Part shown: one piece after another, positions 22,552-34,994 of the stretch | Layout of the letters: each line of letters begins with the position of its first letter | How positions within the stretch are numbered: position 1 is the stretch's first letter | Assembly: GCA_004794655.1 (NCBI GenBank) | Contig: SMMW01000024.1 | Location: 1,751,501 to 1,815,500, forward strand | Length of the DNA stretch: 64,000 nt | Source: Marisa cornuarietis | Lineage: Eukaryota; Mollusca; Gastropoda; Architaenioglossa; Ampullariidae | Reading direction: 5' to 3' | Program-made: the position numbers and the translations under genes | Notes under the pieces: generated by a model | The model's database searches: none | Seen by the model: the letters and a program-made list of their open reading frames with translations, nothing else | Told to the model about the DNA's origin: nothing

Positions 22552-24549
22552 CTGAGTATTCGTGGACACACTGAAGCTCAGTAGAAGAGTGGTGGAAACC
22601 TTAACTAAGTCTAAGCGACAACTTCTTTCTTCGTAGCCTGGGGATTATTTTAAAAAGTCAGGAGCCGCTTAGATCGAAAGATAATGCTATACGTGGATCT
22701 CGATCTCTGATTCAACACCTGTAAGGTGATCTTGGGCTCTTTGTAAACAATCATTTGCCCAGAAAAAAACCAGATGACCTTAGTATCTGAACCAGCAATC
22801 ACAGTGATCTGTTTGTCTGTCTGGACAACTCAAGTTGAACTTGGTGTCTGTCCCAAAAATCATTAGAAACCCTCTTTATTGTTAAATATTGCTATTCAAG
22901 AAAATCAGTTCATACTCAAAAGATTAAAAAGTAATCACTGGCTGCTTCAGTGAAGGATAAAATATTGTAAAGTTTTAGAAGGGATTCAAAATTGTTGGGT
23001 GTGTGTGGAGTGTGTGTGGACATCGAAGCGTGACCACGTTCATCCAACAATCCCGCTTTTTTCAAAAACAAAATAGACCAACGGTTAATGTAGAAACTAG
23101 TTAACTTAAGGGGGGAATGAGAGTTAATTATTTGACTACGAGAGCTTGGCTTTGGCCAACTGGCACGGATAACATTACGATGCATGGTTACACCTCAATA
23201 TTCAAAGCGAAGGTGGAGTTTATAAAAAAGATTGTACTGCTCCCGCTGTACCCTGTACACTAAACCGATCGACGAAACGTGAACGAGATCGCACCTGTGA
23301 TTCTCTCAAGCAAGCAGCTCTCTGAAGACTTGGAATGCCCAGTCGACGAAGCCACCCTCAAGCAGCAAGGGATGGCTGTACTTAACGCAGTGAAAGTTCC
23401 ACTCACATAACCACCTCACTGAAAATTTCTTTCATATTTTTTATTACAAAAATGCATTGTTACATTCGTTTAGCAACCCAGAATATGTGAAGAGAATGAA
23501 TATGCAACAACAGCTTCAATATATCTTTGCAATATAATATTTGGTTTTTCTCAAATAAGACGTCGCCATGTTTTCCCATTAATAACGGCACAAAGATCAA
23601 ATAAATCTGAAAAGACAGTTTATTTTGACGAAACACGTACATATATCAAATGTTGCACGTACTGATTTCGCGAAAGGAAAGCTTTTAAGAAATACAAGAA
23701 ACACAGGCAAGTATATTAGACAAAATTTTGTTACAGACTGATATGTTAAGAGATATACACTTACACAGAAAAAAATCATTTAAAGAAATAAAACTGTGAA
23801 ATGAAAAATGTTCATATTACACACGAAAACCAAGGCAATGTTGATTGCTGAAGAGAAAATCATTTCTATGGGCAATAGGGTTGACATTAAGCCTTTTAAA
23901 GTAAGTATATTTTCCATTAAGTAAAAAATATTTTCTCTTCATTTCTGTAGTGGAGGTGAAAGGAAAACCTAGAGACAAACCAAAATTTACGTTCAGCAGT
24001 GTGTGTGTGTGTGTGTGTGCGCGTGCGTGTGCGTATGTGTGTGTGTTTCGTGCGTGCGTGTGTTAATATATATGTGTGTGGCGGTACTAAAATAAATAAA
24101 TTTTGTGCATACTTACCTTAAAGTTAGGTATTTTGATACTTTCTCAAAGTTAAAATCAAGACCAGATATTTGTACAGGCAAGCAAAAAAGAAATGCATTC
24201 ATTAGTGAAAAAATGTAACTCTAGCTATATAAGGGATGCTTTTTACTCCCAATTTACTCAACAGCTTAACAGGCCTCTTAAAGTGGTCGCCGTTTAGAGC
24301 GATCATGATAGAAAACATTGCGTCTGTATTCCCGGTGAGTTCAAATGATTGCTTTTTCTAAATCTTCTCACGTTAATAAAATTCCTTTCCAGACATTTTT
24401 TCAAACAGCAGCTACATAATACGAACTTTCATTTTCTCTCGTAAATCCGAATTGTCAAATTTTGAGTAGGTGTTTAACACTCAAAACATCTTCAATTTAT
24501 TCATGATAAGGTGAATTGTTGCAGTTAATGTCCTGAGAAAGCGTTTACG

Positions 24550-25713
24550 ATGGATGGACTTGAAGACGGCGTTACCAAAGAAATTACAATTCTAAATAAA
24601 ACTCTAACTGAGCAAACAGAAACTTCTTCCACCGTAGAACCATGGAGCCAGAACAGCAGCATTGAGATTAACATCGTCTCAGAGTGTGTTGTGGTGAGGT
24701 CACTAGAGTATGTGCGTGACATCATCAGCCGGCAGACGCTGGAGATCATCCAGCAGTTGAAAGGCGTGATTCTTATTCCAGTTATCTTCGTGTTTGGATC
24801 TGCCAGCATTTGCCTCAGCCTGGTAGTCTTCTACAAACATGGCCTCTCCAGTAGAATCAATCTGTGTCTCTCCTCACTTGAGTGGGTCAACCTTATCAAC
24901 GTGACCTATTTATTCGTACTAAATGTAGATAGTCTAGACATGCCCTTTGACTCAACCTTAGAAGGTCCGGTCTACGAATTCCTCGTGAATAACAACCTAA
25001 CCGGTTTGTTCGGATTTGGGTACGCCGCTGTCTTTCTGTCAGCTCTAGTGGCTTGTGAGAGATGCATCTGTGTCTTGTTTCCTTTGCAGTCCAAGACACT
25101 GATCAGCACCGAGAAAATGGCGGTCGTTATCATCGTGGGGATCTGCTTCGTCAGCCTCCCTCGCTTTATCGTTTCTGCACGTTACAGCATGGTCTGTGCT
25201 TTTGATGTTCGCATGGGGCGCACGATTCGTCAGCTTACTGTGAGTGACTTTTATTTGAAGTACAAAGATTTTATCAGTGTCCTGGATGGAACCTTTTATG
25301 GTATGATCGTGTCCTTGGGAGGTCCCCTTGTTACTTTCATTTCCACTCTCATCACCGTCTTCAGGCTAAACCAGACGATTGCTTTCCGCAAGTATTCCTC
25401 CACGTCGGACGCCATCAGAGAGATTTTGCTAACAAAAGTGATGATAATTCTATCGCTGGAGAACGTGGTTTTGTCCCTTCCGTCGATTTTCTTGAGAATT
25501 ATCCCCGTTTTTGAACCGGACGTGCGTCCCAGTGGTCGCTACAACAACACCTGTATTGCTTTAGCTTCATTGGTGGAGATTTCAACTCACGTCAACGGCA
25601 GTATCAACTTCTTAGTCTATTATTTTGCTGGTACAAAATTTCGAAAAACAGTTCACTCCATATTTAACTATCACAGTAAGAGAAACCGCATCCCACATAT
25701 CCCACAAATCTAA
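24550..25713 (+). CDS. Class A GPCR, molluscan chemosensory-receptor type (copy 2)
   Basis: Single-exon frame of 387 residues and the inverted paralogue of the receptor at 15.8 kb. About nine residues in ten match by eye from SLEYVRDIISRQ through the HSIF motif at the cytoplasmic tail. It has seven hydrophobic segments, ACERC for the DRY position (about 168-172), LFPLQSKT, and NFLVYYF in TM7. The N-terminus is seven residues longer than copy 1 and carries NKT and NSS glycosylation sites; the C-terminus is four residues longer. Most differences are conservative, and the frame has no stop or shift, so both copies look functional. It is expected to be a plasma-membrane receptor with a chemosensory role; the ligand is unknown. 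Confidence 0.88.
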   Translation: MDGLEDGVTKEITILNKTLTEQTETSSTVEPWSQNSSIEINIVSECVVVRSLEYVRDIISRQTLEIIQQLKGVILIPVIFVFGSASICLSLVVFYKHGLSSRINLCLSSLEWVNLINVTYLFVLNVDSLDMPFDSTLEGPVYEFLVNNNLTGLFGFGYAAVFLSALVACERCICVLFPLQSKTLISTEKMAVVIIVGICFVSLPRFIVSARYSMVCAFDVRMGRTIRQLTVSDFYLKYKDFISVLDGTFYGMIVSLGGPLVTFISTLITVFRLNQTIAFRKYSSTSDAIREILLTKVMIILSLENVVLSLPSIFLRIIPVFEPDVRPSGRYNNTCIALASLVEISTHVNGSINFLVYYFAGTKFRKTVHSIFNYHSKRNRIPHIPQI

Positions 25714-25825
25714 GTCTGTATATTGAAAGTAATTTTTAAGTCTTTACTCCGTCTATGCCGTTTCTCAGTAAAAGCTGTTTTCGTATTTTGGTTTTGTTTG
25801 CCCTCAACTGCTTAAAAATCACCAA

Positions 25826-25831
25826 AATAAA
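25826..25831 (+). terminator. Polyadenylation signal for receptor copy 2
   Basis: AATAAA lies 113 bases past the receptor stop codon and is followed by a T-rich stretch. Confidence 0.5.
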
Positions 25832-26802
25832 GTGATTTTTTAAATGAATGGTTAAAGTTTTTTCTTATAGGATAATAATTCGTCGTTATTTTTGTGACAA
25901 TATGTAGAAACCTTCGCTGTTAAGGCCACAGCCAAAGGGGGGAGAGTACGTAAAGGCCAGACAACGCTTTCATAGGACGTCAGCGTTGGAAATTAGTATC
26001 TTCTTAATAATAATAATAATAATACCGCAGTCACGAATTTGCTTTTCTAACCTCCTGTTTTAAATATTGAATGCAGACTGGATTCAGGAAAACAAATATG
26101 TGCAAGTTGTCGTGCAAATGGGTGTGCCTTTGAGTGTGGGCCTACTTTGTGTGCCCACACACATATATATATATATATGTGTGTGTCTGTGTAAATGTGG
26201 TTTGGAACATGGTGCATATTGTACTCATAGGAAAAAAAAGTCCACGGAAGATATACGAAAATGTGTGAAGCTTTATATCATCGACTCCAGTACACAAAGT
26301 GTCTGTAGCAGTCACACCCAATGGAATCCTGCCTGGGGATAACACACGGCGAGCTTTTCCCCGGGTGCTCACTTGAACGGAGGAAGAATGCCCAACTTTA
26401 AGTTATTCCATTCATAAATCAGAATCCGAAGAATTGGCCTAAATTTAACCCTTTTGGAGGCAAATAGCCGCATCAATGTCAGGGACCGATGGCAGATTGT
26501 TTGCCTTTCGGAAATAGTTTCATTTTTAATTATGTTAACATCATGTTTGATTAACTGATGCTATTACTTATAAACCGCTAACTCTTACATCTGTGATGTT
26601 ATTGTCAACCTGTGATCCCTCGCTTCAGTTGAATCAAGTGTATTCATTTGCGGTTTCTCTATATTCTTGACATTTTTTCCTATGCTAGGAAACTGTCAGC
26701 TCATGTTCAGCAACAGACGTACGAAGTTTTGAGTGAAGTGAGAGACAAAATGTCTGAGGTGCCATCCGCCATGTAACTAGCTCTCTCGCTGCCTCTCCGA
26801 CC

Positions 26803-26955
26803 CCGCCTCTCTTTTTCGCTGTGATACAGTCTTTGTTGCTGGGATGATGTAAAGCTCAAACAGCCAACCAACCGACCCTGTCTCTCTTTTTCGCTGTGAT
26901 ACAGCCTTTGTTGCTGGGATGATGTAAAGCTCAAGCAACCAACCAGCCTACCCCA
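26803..26955. repeat. 75-bp tandem duplication
   Basis: CTCTCTTTTTCGCTGTGATA and the following CAG(T/C)CTTTGTTGCTGGGATG occur twice, 75 bases apart, with a few differences. Each copy ends in a CAACCAACC-rich stretch. Confidence 0.85.
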
Positions 26956-29140
26956 CCTCTGCTACAACCCTCTCTCTTTCTCATCGGTACCTCCTGATAT
27001 TTTGACTTGTCCAATGTCCACGTGTAGTCTGCTGAGCTCAGGTACGTTGCGTTTCTTTCTGCGTATTATCTTTCCTAATTTTGCTCAACTGGCAACATTT
27101 TAGAACGGAGATAATAAATAATCAAAATAATCATCCTCTGTATCAATGTTTACTTATCGTCTGAACAAGCTATAATAAATAAATGTTGCTGCTTAAGTTG
27201 ATGAGAGTAGAACACACGGCGTAGGATTTATTAGGTTTTAGCATCACCATACTGAGAGAAACATTTTGAAGGAATGCCAGTTTTAACAATGTTCACGCAG
27301 TAAGAAGACAACATAGTTTTGTGAAGAGACTGACGCGATAGTTGATCATCATCTGCTTTAAATAAGTTAGTTTCAAACACGAGGCGCTCTTTTGAGTCAA
27401 TTTTAAATTAATTTTAATCTTTGTGTTTTTTTATCAGTAGGGAGTATCCGACACCTGAACCTATTAATTGAAAAATTACACCACCCATCACGTGGTTCGA
27501 ATTAAGCAATCTACCTCTCCTGAACTGCTGAAGTTCTTAGTCCTGTTTCTCGTCAATCCCTTTACAATTTATTTCTAGCCACTTCACGAAAATTTTTGCT
27601 TTTTACATCTTCACGGATTTTACACAGGCATGGATATTTTTGCGCTGTTTGTTTCCGAACTTCGATTGGTAAGTTATAATAGTATCAACAACATCATCAA
27701 AATCGTAACTATCATCTGCCAAGAGATTATAGGAGTGAGAAATTAAACTGGTGTCGCACTAATGCGATTGATAAGTTTGGGTCCACGTAAGCCAGGGGTG
27801 GACCCACGAAATCATTTTGGCCCGGCCCTGCCAAGGAGGGACTGAAAATTCAACAAATCACAATAATAACGTAAATTTTTAGGACCAAGCAAGGAACGTC
27901 CATTATGGGATAGACAGAACACATTCGAGTACTTGACGGGACAGACACGTATGATTCTTGTCGGCTACTCGCGGCCTGTCTGCTTGTATTGCGGTGATCT
28001 AGAGGACCCTCAGTGCCAGGCAGGCTGAGGATGTATACATGCAAACATTTTAACAGCGTGGCAAAACTACGGTTTGACGAAATATATCAGTCCCACGAAT
28101 GATGGTAAAAATATCCGAATGGACTTCGGAAGAAAAAAAAGGTTCCTACCTCTAATGTAAGCAGTCAACTCTTGGAGAGGTCTCGAAATGATGATGCTTC
28201 TGACAGCAAGTGACCAAAACGCTTTTGTCGGCTACTTGACAGGGACAGAGAGCACCTAGAGTGGATGGGATCGGGCGCTCGAGTGCTAAGTGTCTTTCGG
28301 TGAAAATCATGTGACACCTCTCTGCCATCTGTCACGTGACCTAAGGCTTACAAAGATGGTAGTCAGTGTCTTGCAGCTTTTCCTGTCATCGTGTTTTAGC
28401 CAAAATATTTCATGGATGTGCATGATTTATTTGTGAATAACGTAACCTTTCAACATTTATTAATAATTAACATTTTATACACAGAATTACCTTGTGTGTT
28501 CTCATTGGCGATGTTTGCTGGGGACTCGGAGCGAAGTAAAGGTACTCTTAAGCAATTTACAGTGTACCTCACACCAAGTTAGTGTTAGCGTATCCCAAAC
28601 ACTAACATGCCAGTGTGGATGGGGGAGTGGTCTTGAGTGTAATAAGCATAAAGTGAGGTGTTTAATTACAACACTAACATCCCCACTTTCATCAGTGTCT
28701 CTAAGTTTTATCTGAAAATAATCCCAGAGTATTACAAAGTTTGATTAGCCAACCATCCCGTGTTAATGGTCGTCGCTAGTGTAAACGGAAAAGAAACCGA
28801 GAAAAATACAGGGACCTACTTTTCTTTTTGAAAAAAAACCCGTTATTATAGTTATACGGTATAGTTATGCCTTTTTTGACGATTTACGATAAAGTTATAT
28901 AGAATTGCTTTATTTTTATATAATGAATGTTTTTATATACCATTAATGATTTGTATATCATGAATATTATTAATATTAAGATGATTATAATTATAGATCA
29001 TTAAAGTATATAATATCATGAACATGAATAGTTGACAGGATAATGATAGTGTTTATATTTCTTGTTTATATTTCTGATTGTGTTTTTCATGTTTAGGCAA
29101 AATGTCTACCTCACTTTTTCAATATTCACTACCTTTCACC

Positions 29141-29143
<3 letters not shown>

Positions 29144-29191
<48 letters not shown>

Positions 29192-29211
29192 GCACGCACG
29201 CACGCACGCAC
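29144..29211. repeat. (CA)n-(CGCA)n compound microsatellite
   Basis: About 22 CA units pass into six CGCA units. Confidence 0.95.
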
Positions 29212-29949
29212 GCTCTCCGATTGATAAAAAATTCTATCTTTTTAATTCATGAAATAAAATATTTTGATAAGAATACACAGGATTGATTCTGCCGTAAGGT
29301 CTTTCAAAAGGAGTTTTTAATCTTAAGAAATAACAAAAGTGAAACATTTAAGGGCTTTATCCTGGTTGAAACAAGGAGAGTGGGTTAGAGTGCTTGCGAC
29401 ATCACTCTGATTCAAGACCAAACCGAACGTAAAAGCATGTTGCACTCTAAAGACCCTGTTCATCGCACTAATTAACACCTCAAACCTAAAACTAGCAAAA
29501 ATATTTTTGAGAGGTATGGTAAAAACTGCTTGGCTCAGTTTTAAAGAAGCTAGCAACAATCCCCCTTGCTTGTTGCAATTCTTCTTTTTATCCCCATGTT
29601 TGTAGATGGCTTATGAATATTGCTCTGAAGCATTCTTGTTGTAAGTTTCTTGTTAGCCTTTAGAAGATTCATTAACAATGGTTCTAAACAAAAATAAACA
29701 CAGAAAAATTTGTCAAAGACACTGACATCAACGTAGAATGTTTATTTCATTGGGCACTCTAGAAGTAAGTGCAGGAAAGAGAGAGAAAGAGATAAAGTGG
29801 GGGATAGTGGTTAGCCTTGTCATCAAGAATAGGTGGAACGTGCATTAGGGTCATGAAGTCTTCAGGCTACACAGGACTCGATGGAGTTTAGTTTTAAGAC
29901 TTTCTTTACCCAAAGGCATTAATTGTTTCATTACCTTCGCCATCCATAA

Positions 29950-30140
29950 CGCGTGCTCTAGTGTTGGTTTCTGTAACGTGCTTTTTATATGGTGAGGTTG
30001 TTAGTTCAAGGACCACAACCTAATTTACCTCTAGGTGAGGTGTCCACCTTAGTCGCCTCTTACGACATGCCTGGCTGGACAGCAGGGACCCTATTCTTAC
30101 AATGCTCGCTAGGCAAGCATACCCCGGGCTCCCACGGTAT
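29950..30140 (+). repeat. tRNA-derived SINE with conserved 3' domain
   Basis: A B-box-like GTTAGTTCAAGGACC (about 29999-30013) is followed by TTAGTCGCCTCTTACGACAT, GGGACCCTATTCT and CCCCGGGCTCCCACGG (to 30136). The GTCGCCTCTTACGACA...CCTATTCT...CCACGG layout is one I recognise from SINEs shared across molluscs. It supports the molluscan origin of the window. Confidence 0.6.
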
Positions 30141-30465
30141 TAGTACAGTAATACCAATGTAAATAGTATTTGTTTTAGCAGAAGTGATGATGGTAGCAGA
30201 TGCAGTGGTAGTACTAACACCAAGGCAGCCGTATACTCACAGGCAACAGTCGCTTTGGTATTACAGTTTGCATCAATGTAACCAGTTTTACCAGGTGTGG
30301 TATTTAATCTAACGTTTTTTTGCACGAGTAGCTTGTTATGGCTGATAGAGACATTTTTGCTGCAAAACAGTTATTAAAGATAAAAAATTGTTTAATTTAA
30401 TAAATAATTTTTGTAAATAAAGCGTGATAAAAATGTCTTTTCTTGGTTATGTTCCTGCTTGCCAT

Positions 30466-30477
<12 letters not shown>

Positions 30478-30529
<52 letters not shown>

Positions 30530-30562
30530 TGTGTGTGAGACAGAGAGAGAGAGAGAGAGAGA
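30478..30562. repeat. (TG)n-(AG)n compound microsatellite
   Basis: A short AT tract leads into about 24 TG units and then an AG tract. Confidence 0.95.
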
Positions 30563-30689
30563 TACGAGTGCATATTTATGTGTGTGTTTACATGCGTGTA
30601 TGTGTGTATGTGCGTGCATGTATGTCTTATTTCTTCTGTTTTTCTTCTCATTCTGAACTACATTATTATTAGCTTATTAAAATTCATAG

Positions 30690-31829
30690 TGTTATGGTAA
30701 GGGCTGGTAGAGGGGGACGGGGGTAAAACTACCCCTGTGTTCTTACCCCTCTACCATAAGGAAGCGGTGGAAATCGTGAGTCCTCCGACTTTTCGGGGCT
30801 CAAGTGCGGTTCGGACCGTGCTCACCCTTTGTCCAGGTGGACAGGAGTGGGTATTTAAGTAGTTAAGTATTTTAGTCCGACCGTGAACAGCCAGAGGACT
30901 GCTGCTGCTGCTGGTTGGATGTATTATTGCTGCGACTCTGCACTGTCGCCGGAAGGGCTCTGTTGCTGTGTGTTGAGAGCGGTTCACCGTGCTCAAGGGA
31001 GGCTGACAGCTGGAGCAGGCGTGAGGAAGGCGACCCGGGACCAGCAAGAAGGGAGTCGGGCGCAAAAGGGCTTCACCGCCAAATTGCTAGCAGCCGGGGA
31101 AGAGAACGGACACCTACCTACAAACCGAGGGGAAGGACCGTCGTTGCGAGGACTAACGGCCAGTCGTTGTGGTTACCCCTTCTTCAGCCGTTAACCGTTC
31201 CGTCCCGAGGACCACTAACGTGAGGCAGATGCGTAAACTACACAATAAGAATGTTCCATCTTAGTTGGAGGATCAGCGGGGAAGAGGGGCCAGTTCTGGT
31301 CTCTCAGTTTGGATACGATTAGTCTCTACAGAAGGTAGCACGGTGAACTCTTTGTATTGTTTATCTCCCTTCGACTGTAGGTGATGGGGAGAGAGATATT
31401 GTGCAGCGCTTCAGTGTCATATCGGTTGTAACTGATCATAGTCTGGTTAATCAATGTTGGTGTTCAGTGCACAGTACCACGTGACATTTACGTAAAATTG
31501 ACGTTCATTGTCTCACCACTTATTGCATTTGTTTGTAACAACACTTGCCTATTGTTCAAAAGGTTGACTGTGTGCTTGCTTGTGTGCTTGCTTGTGTGCT
31601 AGCATTGGTGCTTGTGTCTGTTGGAAACTTATTTGGATGAAGCGTCATAATATTGTTACTGCAGTGATTTTACAATAATTATTTGTGCCTCTGGGAAGGG
31701 ACGTTCCACGCTAAAGTGATCTCGTGTTTTGGTTTTGGAAAGAATGCGCATGTCCACGTGTGGTGTGTGGCAAATGGGCACCATAATAAAAGTTTCTAGC
31801 TAGCCTCTGTAGAACAATATAAGAAAATG
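30690..31829 (+). mobile_element. LTR-like or transcription-unit-like module with nested hairpins
   Basis: The segment begins TGTTATGG and could end in AACA near 31814, like LTR termini, but no matching target duplication is seen. Its left end holds nested inverted repeats: TTATGGTA 30692-30699 with 30752-30759, GGTAGAGGGG 30706-30715 with 30746-30755, and an inner GGGGTA/TACCCC pair. A TATA-like TATTTAAG lies at 30852-30859 and AATAAA at 31785-31790. No convincing protein is encoded between. It could be a solo LTR or a non-coding RNA gene. Confidence 0.3.
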
Positions 31830-32849
31830 AATATTTAAGTTTAACAATGTTTTTCTTAATAAGAAATCACCATCTAGATTTATACTCACCGAACTTTGCC
31901 GATGCTAATAACATCTGAAGAGAGTAATCTACATCTAAGTTTGTACAGCAGTAAGAAACTGCATCCAAAAGGGAAATTTAATCTGTATTTAAAAATACTG
32001 CAAAACATTTGAAAAGACAAATCGTAATCTGTTCTTGCGCAATAAAGCGAAACAATAAATATATTAATTTGCATATACAGTATAGAGAAATAACATCTGA
32101 ATAGATAAACCTGTTTTACACAGCACTACGGAAAAAAACTATCAGAGCTGCGGTTCCTTGACACTGAGGAACAAAATCTTCTGAGAACTTTTTATTTCAA
32201 TAAAATTCAAGTCTCCATTTCGATGTAACTTAAAGATCACAGGATAATTGAAGAAGGGCTTGTGGTAGTGACCAAGAAGACAAACTCACGGAATCTTTGT
32301 GCTTAAAGTATGACTTCATCTGGAAGACCAAAAGTGAGATATATTTGTGGCAACAAATGGCGCCAAAGGCGAAGAATGCTGTAATTTAAGTTCTCCAGTT
32401 CAAAGAATAGACAGAGCATCATCAAAAGCAGCTTTTATTTTCACCTAGCATGTCGTCTTACGTGTTCTAAAAGATTTCCCGTTATTCCAGTTAGACAATG
32501 AAATCGCTGTCAAATAACAATAGTATAATGTTCAAGAGCATTTTCTTAATCTTTAGCTCAAGATAAAAGACAAATTACATTCTAGTGCAGGCGCGTCAGT
32601 CGATGTAAGGGTTCATCCACATTTTAAGACACACATCCAAATCGTACGCAGAGCAGTCGCCACCTAGGAGGGTTCCCAGGAACGTCTCGCTATCGTCAAA
32701 CGGCGAAAACTGGCTTGCCTCGACATAGCGCCTTACTCGGGACAATCTTTGAGGGGTCCGTGGAAGGAAGACGAGGTGAGGTAAAGAAAATCTATCTAGT
32801 TGGCAAAGGTCAAAGAGTGGTCAGGTTGCCCAAATGCAGACCTACTTAA

Positions 32850-33640
32850 GGTTGCTCAAGATCGTCCCTGATGGCATCTCATTCTTAATTTACAAGTCCT
32901 TCTATATCATCATTGAGTTCTTTCGCTTCATCGTCTTCGTATGTGGAAATAGGAGCGTAAGGCTGAAAAATGATGACATTGTGAGGCCTGGCAAAGATGC
33001 GAATAGAGATCAGACTACCGGAAATCATGTTTACAGCCGATTTCTCACCATTTCCTTACGTAGAGGAAGCCCAGACCATGCGTCTGCTTACTTTCTTCCC
33101 CACTGTACCAAAGCCCGTGGTTTTCGTTAGCTGCGGTCTCCCCGAGGACTGGTCATGTGACTTCTCCCAGTCCTATAATATGTTACTGGTATCTTTCTAC
33201 CACATAGGTGTGTTCTTCTACATTGTCTTTTAGGTATAGAGCGTGGACGTTCCACGTACCAATGAATATGCCTTCACTCATTTTTATAACTGGTTGAGCT
33301 CCAGTAGCACAATTTTTTGCTTTCCCCGCCCTGGAACGTGCCACTGGGGTAAAGGGTTCACATGGTGTTTTTGATCCGGGTCTCATGGGATCTGCCATGT
33401 TTTCAAAGCAGCCAACAATACTTTTTCTTTGGGCTTATACACGTGCAGGCATCCATTCCCTTTACAAGCGAGACCACCTCCTTAAAAACACTAGGTCGTC
33501 TAGCACGCTTATAGGCCCTGAGAACTCACCGGGGCTTTCATCGGGAAAGCTCTTTGCCTAGTGATGCCTCGTTGGCATTAGGATTTGCTTTAGGAGTTTA
33601 TTCCCTTTGTCCAACGTACGATCTTTATACCTTCAGCCTA
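32850..33640 (-). mobile_element. Decayed RTE-like LINE, 5' and endonuclease part
   Basis: On the minus strand, IGTWNVHALY near 33.25 kb is the start of an apurinic-type endonuclease domain. It is followed by broken pieces such as GLGFLYVRK near 33.05 kb and FQPYAPISTYEDDEAKELND near 32.9 kb. Upstream (33.3-33.6 kb) lies the untranslated or linker part. Frameshifts and stops make it dead. It complements the RT-only fragment at 20 kb in showing the other half of the same kind of element. Confidence 0.7.
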
Positions 33641-33917
33641 CCGACCGAAAGAATACGCTAATACCTCCTACTTAAACAAACCCCAATAAATAAGCTTAGC
33701 ATTACTAATCTGTCACATAATAAGGGATTTACAGAGCGCAAATAAAGTGCGCTTTAAGTGTTTGGGTTAAGATGGCAGAATGTACAGGTCTAACCTTTGA
33801 CTATTATTATGAGAGCGGCAAAAATTAATTTAAGATGTGTCCTTTCTCGCAACTTGTCGCATGAAAGGGTATATGCAGATGTGTGCAGTGCGCGATCGAA
33901 TGGGGCTGCGCGTGCGT

Positions 33918-33927
33918 GCATGCGCGC

Positions 33928-33958
<31 letters not shown>

Positions 33959-33966
33959 TGTGTGTG
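33918..33966. repeat. (CG)n-(TG)n microsatellite
   Basis: About 12 CG units followed by about 13 TG units. CG alternation of this length is unusual and may adopt Z-DNA. Confidence 0.9.
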
Positions 33967-34127
33967 AGTTTTAATGCTAGTCTTTGTTGTCATGGGGTCG
34001 TGAGTTTAAGTATGTGGACTTATGGTTTCCGGCGTAAGAGGGGGTTGGGGGGAAAAACGATGTGTGTTTCAGTTCTGTTTTTGTTTTTTGGGCGGACGAC
34101 GCTAGTAGAACATTGTGTAAGAGAGGC

Positions 34128-34946
34128 ACTGTAAGGGCTAGCTAAGCTGTAACGTGGGAGACGGGAGGGTTTCCTTCATGGCCGGAAGGCATTGAACTGT
34201 GTTGTGGTTTCATCCTTGCCCGCAGGCTCAAACCAGGAATCGCCCTCAAATCGGAAACCGTCTTCGACTGTCAATCGTCTTCAGCGATCATCAAGGACCT
34301 TCAAAAGTTTTCAATATTCGTCTCCAATCATCCTTGATCGTCGTTTAACTTCATTGTCATCGCCATTTCTCTTCTGGTCCCGGGGAAGGGACTGTATGAT
34401 CGCCGGGTTTTCGTAGAGCCGCGGCCCTTGCAGATGACGGACATCACTAGTGCTCAATCAAAGACAGGCTGAGTGCTCCTTTTGTGTACCTCTTCCGAAA
34501 TAGTTACCTGCCTGTGTTTAGCCCTTGTCAGGCCTCTTTAGCTCATCTAGCTAGGTACCCGGGCAGTGGTCGGGGAGAAGGTGGGGATGTTTTCTTTTGC
34601 CCCGTTAACTTGTGTTGGATCCGCTCAAGCATAGTGCGGTGCTGAGCTTCGTGCGGGCGTTCGATAGGTTGTTGTGACAAGTAGGTTAATTTGTTTGTTT
34701 GTCTGTTTACGCTGTTACTTCGGAGTGTTTCTGTTTTTTTCTTTTTACTTTCTTTTCTTTGAGTCGCTACTTTTTAATTAATAAACCTGTTTTGCGTCGT
34801 TCTCGCGTGCGTTAACGTATTTGTTCACTGAGGAGCGATTGGTCTCGTCGCTAGCATCGGGCGTTCGAGTGCCTGTTGTGTCTGTCTGAGAGCGTGCCTG
34901 CGAGAGTGAAACATGCGGCGCCCGATTGCATAACGCGACAGTCCGC
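34128..34946 (+). mobile_element. Possible solo LTR with primer-binding-like site
   Basis: TGTAAGGGC at about 34128 may be an LTR start. AATAAA at 34780-34785 is followed by a GC-rich stretch ending near GAAACA (34913) and then TGCGGCGCCCGATTGCAT, which resembles a tRNA primer-binding site. ATCGGGCG (34856-34863) pairs with CGCCCGAT (34919-34926) across that site. No gag or pol and no second LTR were found, so this is tentative. Confidence 0.3.
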
Positions 34947-34994
34947 AAAAAATAAAATAGCATTAGGTAACATAGGAAGACAATAAATACAAAC

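Larger units (their letters stand above)
25832..34994. other. Intergenic region between receptor copies 2 and 3
   Basis: No gene was recognised. Repeats, an LTR-like module, a SINE and an RTE fragment are listed separately. The long stretch 31.83-32.85 kb and most of 25.9-29.1 kb show nothing beyond AT-rich sequence. Confidence 0.5.

Noticed and set aside
24525..24809. Minus-strand frame over the start of receptor copy 2
   Set aside because: It is a shadow of the plus-strand receptor, whose membrane segments and motifs are clear.
27792..27840. CAGGGGTGGACCCACGAAAT looks like a hAT terminal repeat
   Set aside because: No matching inverted end (CACCCCTG-type) or target duplication was found within the next few kilobases; at best a lone remnant.
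30883..31223. Two overlapping plus-strand frames of about 100 residues
   Set aside because: No recognisable domain, overlapping frames both open because the region is GC-rich, and the segment looks like an LTR or non-coding unit.
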